From Saccharospirillum sp. (GTDB lineage: Bacteria > Pseudomonadota > Gammaproteobacteria > Pseudomonadales > Natronospirillaceae): a stretch of DNA of 44,065 nucleotides. Within the stretch, counting starts at the first letter, position 1. Every line of letters begins with the position of its first letter. Made by a program: the position numbers and the translations under genes. The stretch is taken from contig JAIUML010000032.1 of assembly GCA_022565595.1 (NCBI GenBank), forward strand, positions 1 through 44,065, read 5' to 3'. Below, in pieces: positions 42,880-44,065 of the stretch. Under the pieces are notes generated by a model. It searched no databases, was not told the origin of the DNA, and saw nothing but the letters and a program-made list of their open reading frames with translations.

Positions 42880-43896
42880 TTGGCCAATATAAAAGACGTC
42901 GCCAAAGCGGCAGGCGTTTCGGTTTCGACCGTCTCGCGCGTCATCAACAACTCTGCCTCCGTCGTGCCGGAAAAACGCCAGGCCGTTCTGGCCGCAATGG
43001 AAGCCATGCAATACCGGCCAAACACCCTGGCCAGAGCCCTCGTCAGCAACCGATCGGATTGCATCGGTCTCCTGGTCGGCGAAATCGACTCGCCCTTTTT
43101 TGCGCAATTGATGGCCGGCGTGCATCGCATCGTGCTCGACAGTGGCAAGCATGTGATCGTCACCGCCGGTTACCACAACCCCGATCACGAGCGCGAATCC
43201 ATTCGTTTTCTGCTGGACCGTCGTTGCGACGCCCTGGTCGTGCACTCGAAAGCATTGTCGGATGACGAACTGATTGAATTGCTGACGCTCGACACGCCCA
43301 TAATCATCGTTAACCGGTTGATTCCGGGTTTCGAGCATCGGTGTGTGTTCCTCGATAATGAATACGGTGCTTACCTGGCAACACGCCATCTGCTGGTCAA
43401 GGGTCACCGTAATATCGCCTACATTGGCACCAATATCGCCATTGAAGACGGCGCAGACCGCGTACATGGCTATCGCCGAGCATTAGAAGAATTTGGCGTG
43501 GGCTTTGACGAACGCAAACTGGTCAAAGCCTTTCCGGATGAAGAAGGGGGGCACTATGCCATGGCCGAAGTGCTCAGCCGCAACCTCGGAGTAACGGCGG
43601 TATTCTCCTACAACGATGCCATGGCTGCTGGCGCCATCACGATGTTGCAGGACTCAGGCCATCGTGTGCCCGAGGAAATCTCTGTCGTCGGCTTCGACGA
43701 TGTCATCCTCGCACGCCTGCTCAACCCACGCCTGACCACCATTCGTTATCCCGTTCATGAAATGGGCGCCCTGGCCGCACGAATCGTTCTGCACGAACTG
43801 GATGCCAAGTTCCCTCAGGTAGAACAGCCCCTGCGGTTCACCCCGCGCTTGATCGAACGGCAATCGGTGCGTGACGTTAAATTGATGCCGGCTTAG
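42880..43896 (+). CDS. LacI/GalR-family transcriptional regulator of the gal cluster
   Basis: The protein has 338 residues from TTG at 42880. It starts ANIKDVAKAAGVSVSTVSRVINN, the standard LacI/GalR helix-turn-helix, with the hinge YRPNTLARALVSN near residue 50. A type I periplasmic-binding-like effector domain follows: DCIGLLVGEIDSPFFAQL, HVIVTAGYHN, GHRNIAYIG, ISVVGFDD and LTTIRYP. An ATG at 42814 would add 22 residues with no family match and would place the 18-bp palindrome inside the coding region. GGGAA near 42868 gives a plausible Shine-Dalgarno for the TTG start. It probably binds the GalR-type operator and responds to galactose. Confidence 0.85.
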   Translation: MANIKDVAKAAGVSVSTVSRVINNSASVVPEKRQAVLAAMEAMQYRPNTLARALVSNRSDCIGLLVGEIDSPFFAQLMAGVHRIVLDSGKHVIVTAGYHNPDHERESIRFLLDRRCDALVVHSKALSDDELIELLTLDTPIIIVNRLIPGFEHRCVFLDNEYGAYLATRHLLVKGHRNIAYIGTNIAIEDGADRVHGYRRALEEFGVGFDERKLVKAFPDEEGGHYAMAEVLSRNLGVTAVFSYNDAMAAGAITMLQDSGHRVPEEISVVGFDDVILARLLNPRLTTIRYPVHEMGALAARIVLHELDAKFPQVEQPLRFTPRLIERQSVRDVKLMPA

Positions 43897-43952
43897 CCCT
43901 CGGCCAGGCCAGCAGGCTTGCGCCTGCCGCGTCGATGATGATATCGACACTC

Positions 43953-44065
43953 GTGTGCCCGGCATGGGCCAGAACTTGTTACCTGAAAGGAGGTAACCGG
44001 AAGTAGTGACGACAACCGTAGCGAAACGCAAGGGGGAAGCCGTGAGGCCAGCCTGAAAGAAGCGC
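43953..44065 (+). mobile_element. 5' end of a group IIC intron (continues beyond the window)
   Basis: From 43953 the sequence starts GTGTGCCCGGCATGGG, the 5' end typical of bacterial group IIC introns. Internal parts of domain I follow: GAAGTAG (44000 region), GCGAAACGCAAGGG (44021-44034) and CTGAAAGAAGCG at the edge. All sit in the order I recall for the Geobacillus/Oceanobacillus IIC introns. The upstream exon has a GTCGAT/ATCGAC stem-loop (43931-43948) just before the boundary, as IIC introns require. The maturase would lie outside the window. Confidence 0.78.

Noticed and set aside
42763-43467. 234-codon minus-strand frame opposite the GalR-type gene
   Set aside because: The plus-strand LacI-family domains fill the region; the antisense frame crosses the operator spacer and lacks a start signal.

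Overview
The window looks like chromosomal DNA of a free-living, motile, probably aquatic or saline gammaproteobacterium. The evidence is an Aer-like chemoreceptor and CheV, TrhO, an AhpC/AhpF pair, a MvaT-like nucleoid protein, a DUF2868/DUF3482 pair and a LutABC operon with a FadR-type regulator. An affiliation near Oceanospirillales/Saccharospirillaceae fits the gene styles, but the sequence alone cannot fix it. Coding density is high. There is no phage, CRISPR array or plasmid module. The one clear mobile element is the 5' end of a group IIC intron that runs off the right edge.

Layout. 1-3 kb: tRNA-Val(GAC), a single-domain globin, a MvaT/H-NS-like protein, a LexA-boxed but catalytically dead UmuD-like protein, and CheV. 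3-8.3 kb: a MipA/OmpV outer membrane protein, a persulfide dioxygenase-rhodanese fusion behind an operator-like inverted repeat, a junction joining two 5'-truncated genes (EAL phosphodiesterase and periplasmic solute-binding protein) head to head, and an Aer-like receptor. 8.4-12.2 kb: lutABC (L-lactate oxidation) divergent from its GntR/FadR-family regulator, with a perfect 17-bp operator between them. 12.3-19.8 kb: a TagO/VasI-like protein, a small unknown protein, two membrane proteins, ahpC-ahpF with a foldback repeat between them, an endonuclease/exonuclease/phosphatase-family protein and YjjG. 19.9-24.3 kb: a signalling operon. Its histidine kinase carries an N-terminal domain with all five ethylene-binding residues of plant ETR1 at identical spacing; an Rcp1-type receiver and a REC-GGDEF-EAL protein follow, all overlapping, and a receiver lacking its phospho-acceptor lies downstream. 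24.5-32.7 kb: an Na+/phosphate transporter, a lipoprotein, a flavin monooxygenase/TetR divergon, GDPD, PAP2, a beta-CASP nuclease and a small CBM48-like protein. 32.8-39.1 kb: a DUF2868-DUF3482 membrane/GTPase pair, an alpha/beta hydrolase, a small outer membrane protein, a DCC thiol protein with DUF3429, and TrhO. 39.2-43.9 kb: a galactose (Leloir) cluster galT-galK-galM divergent from a LacI/GalR-family regulator, without galE.

The most unusual content is the putative ethylene-to-c-di-GMP operon, the protease-dead SOS-regulated UmuD homologue, and two copies of an intercistronic foldback element, one of which can fold as a closing stem around three hairpins. Starts were reassigned where promoters, Shine-Dalgarno sequences or overlaps argued for it. 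All family assignments come from recognising motifs by eye; no database search was run.
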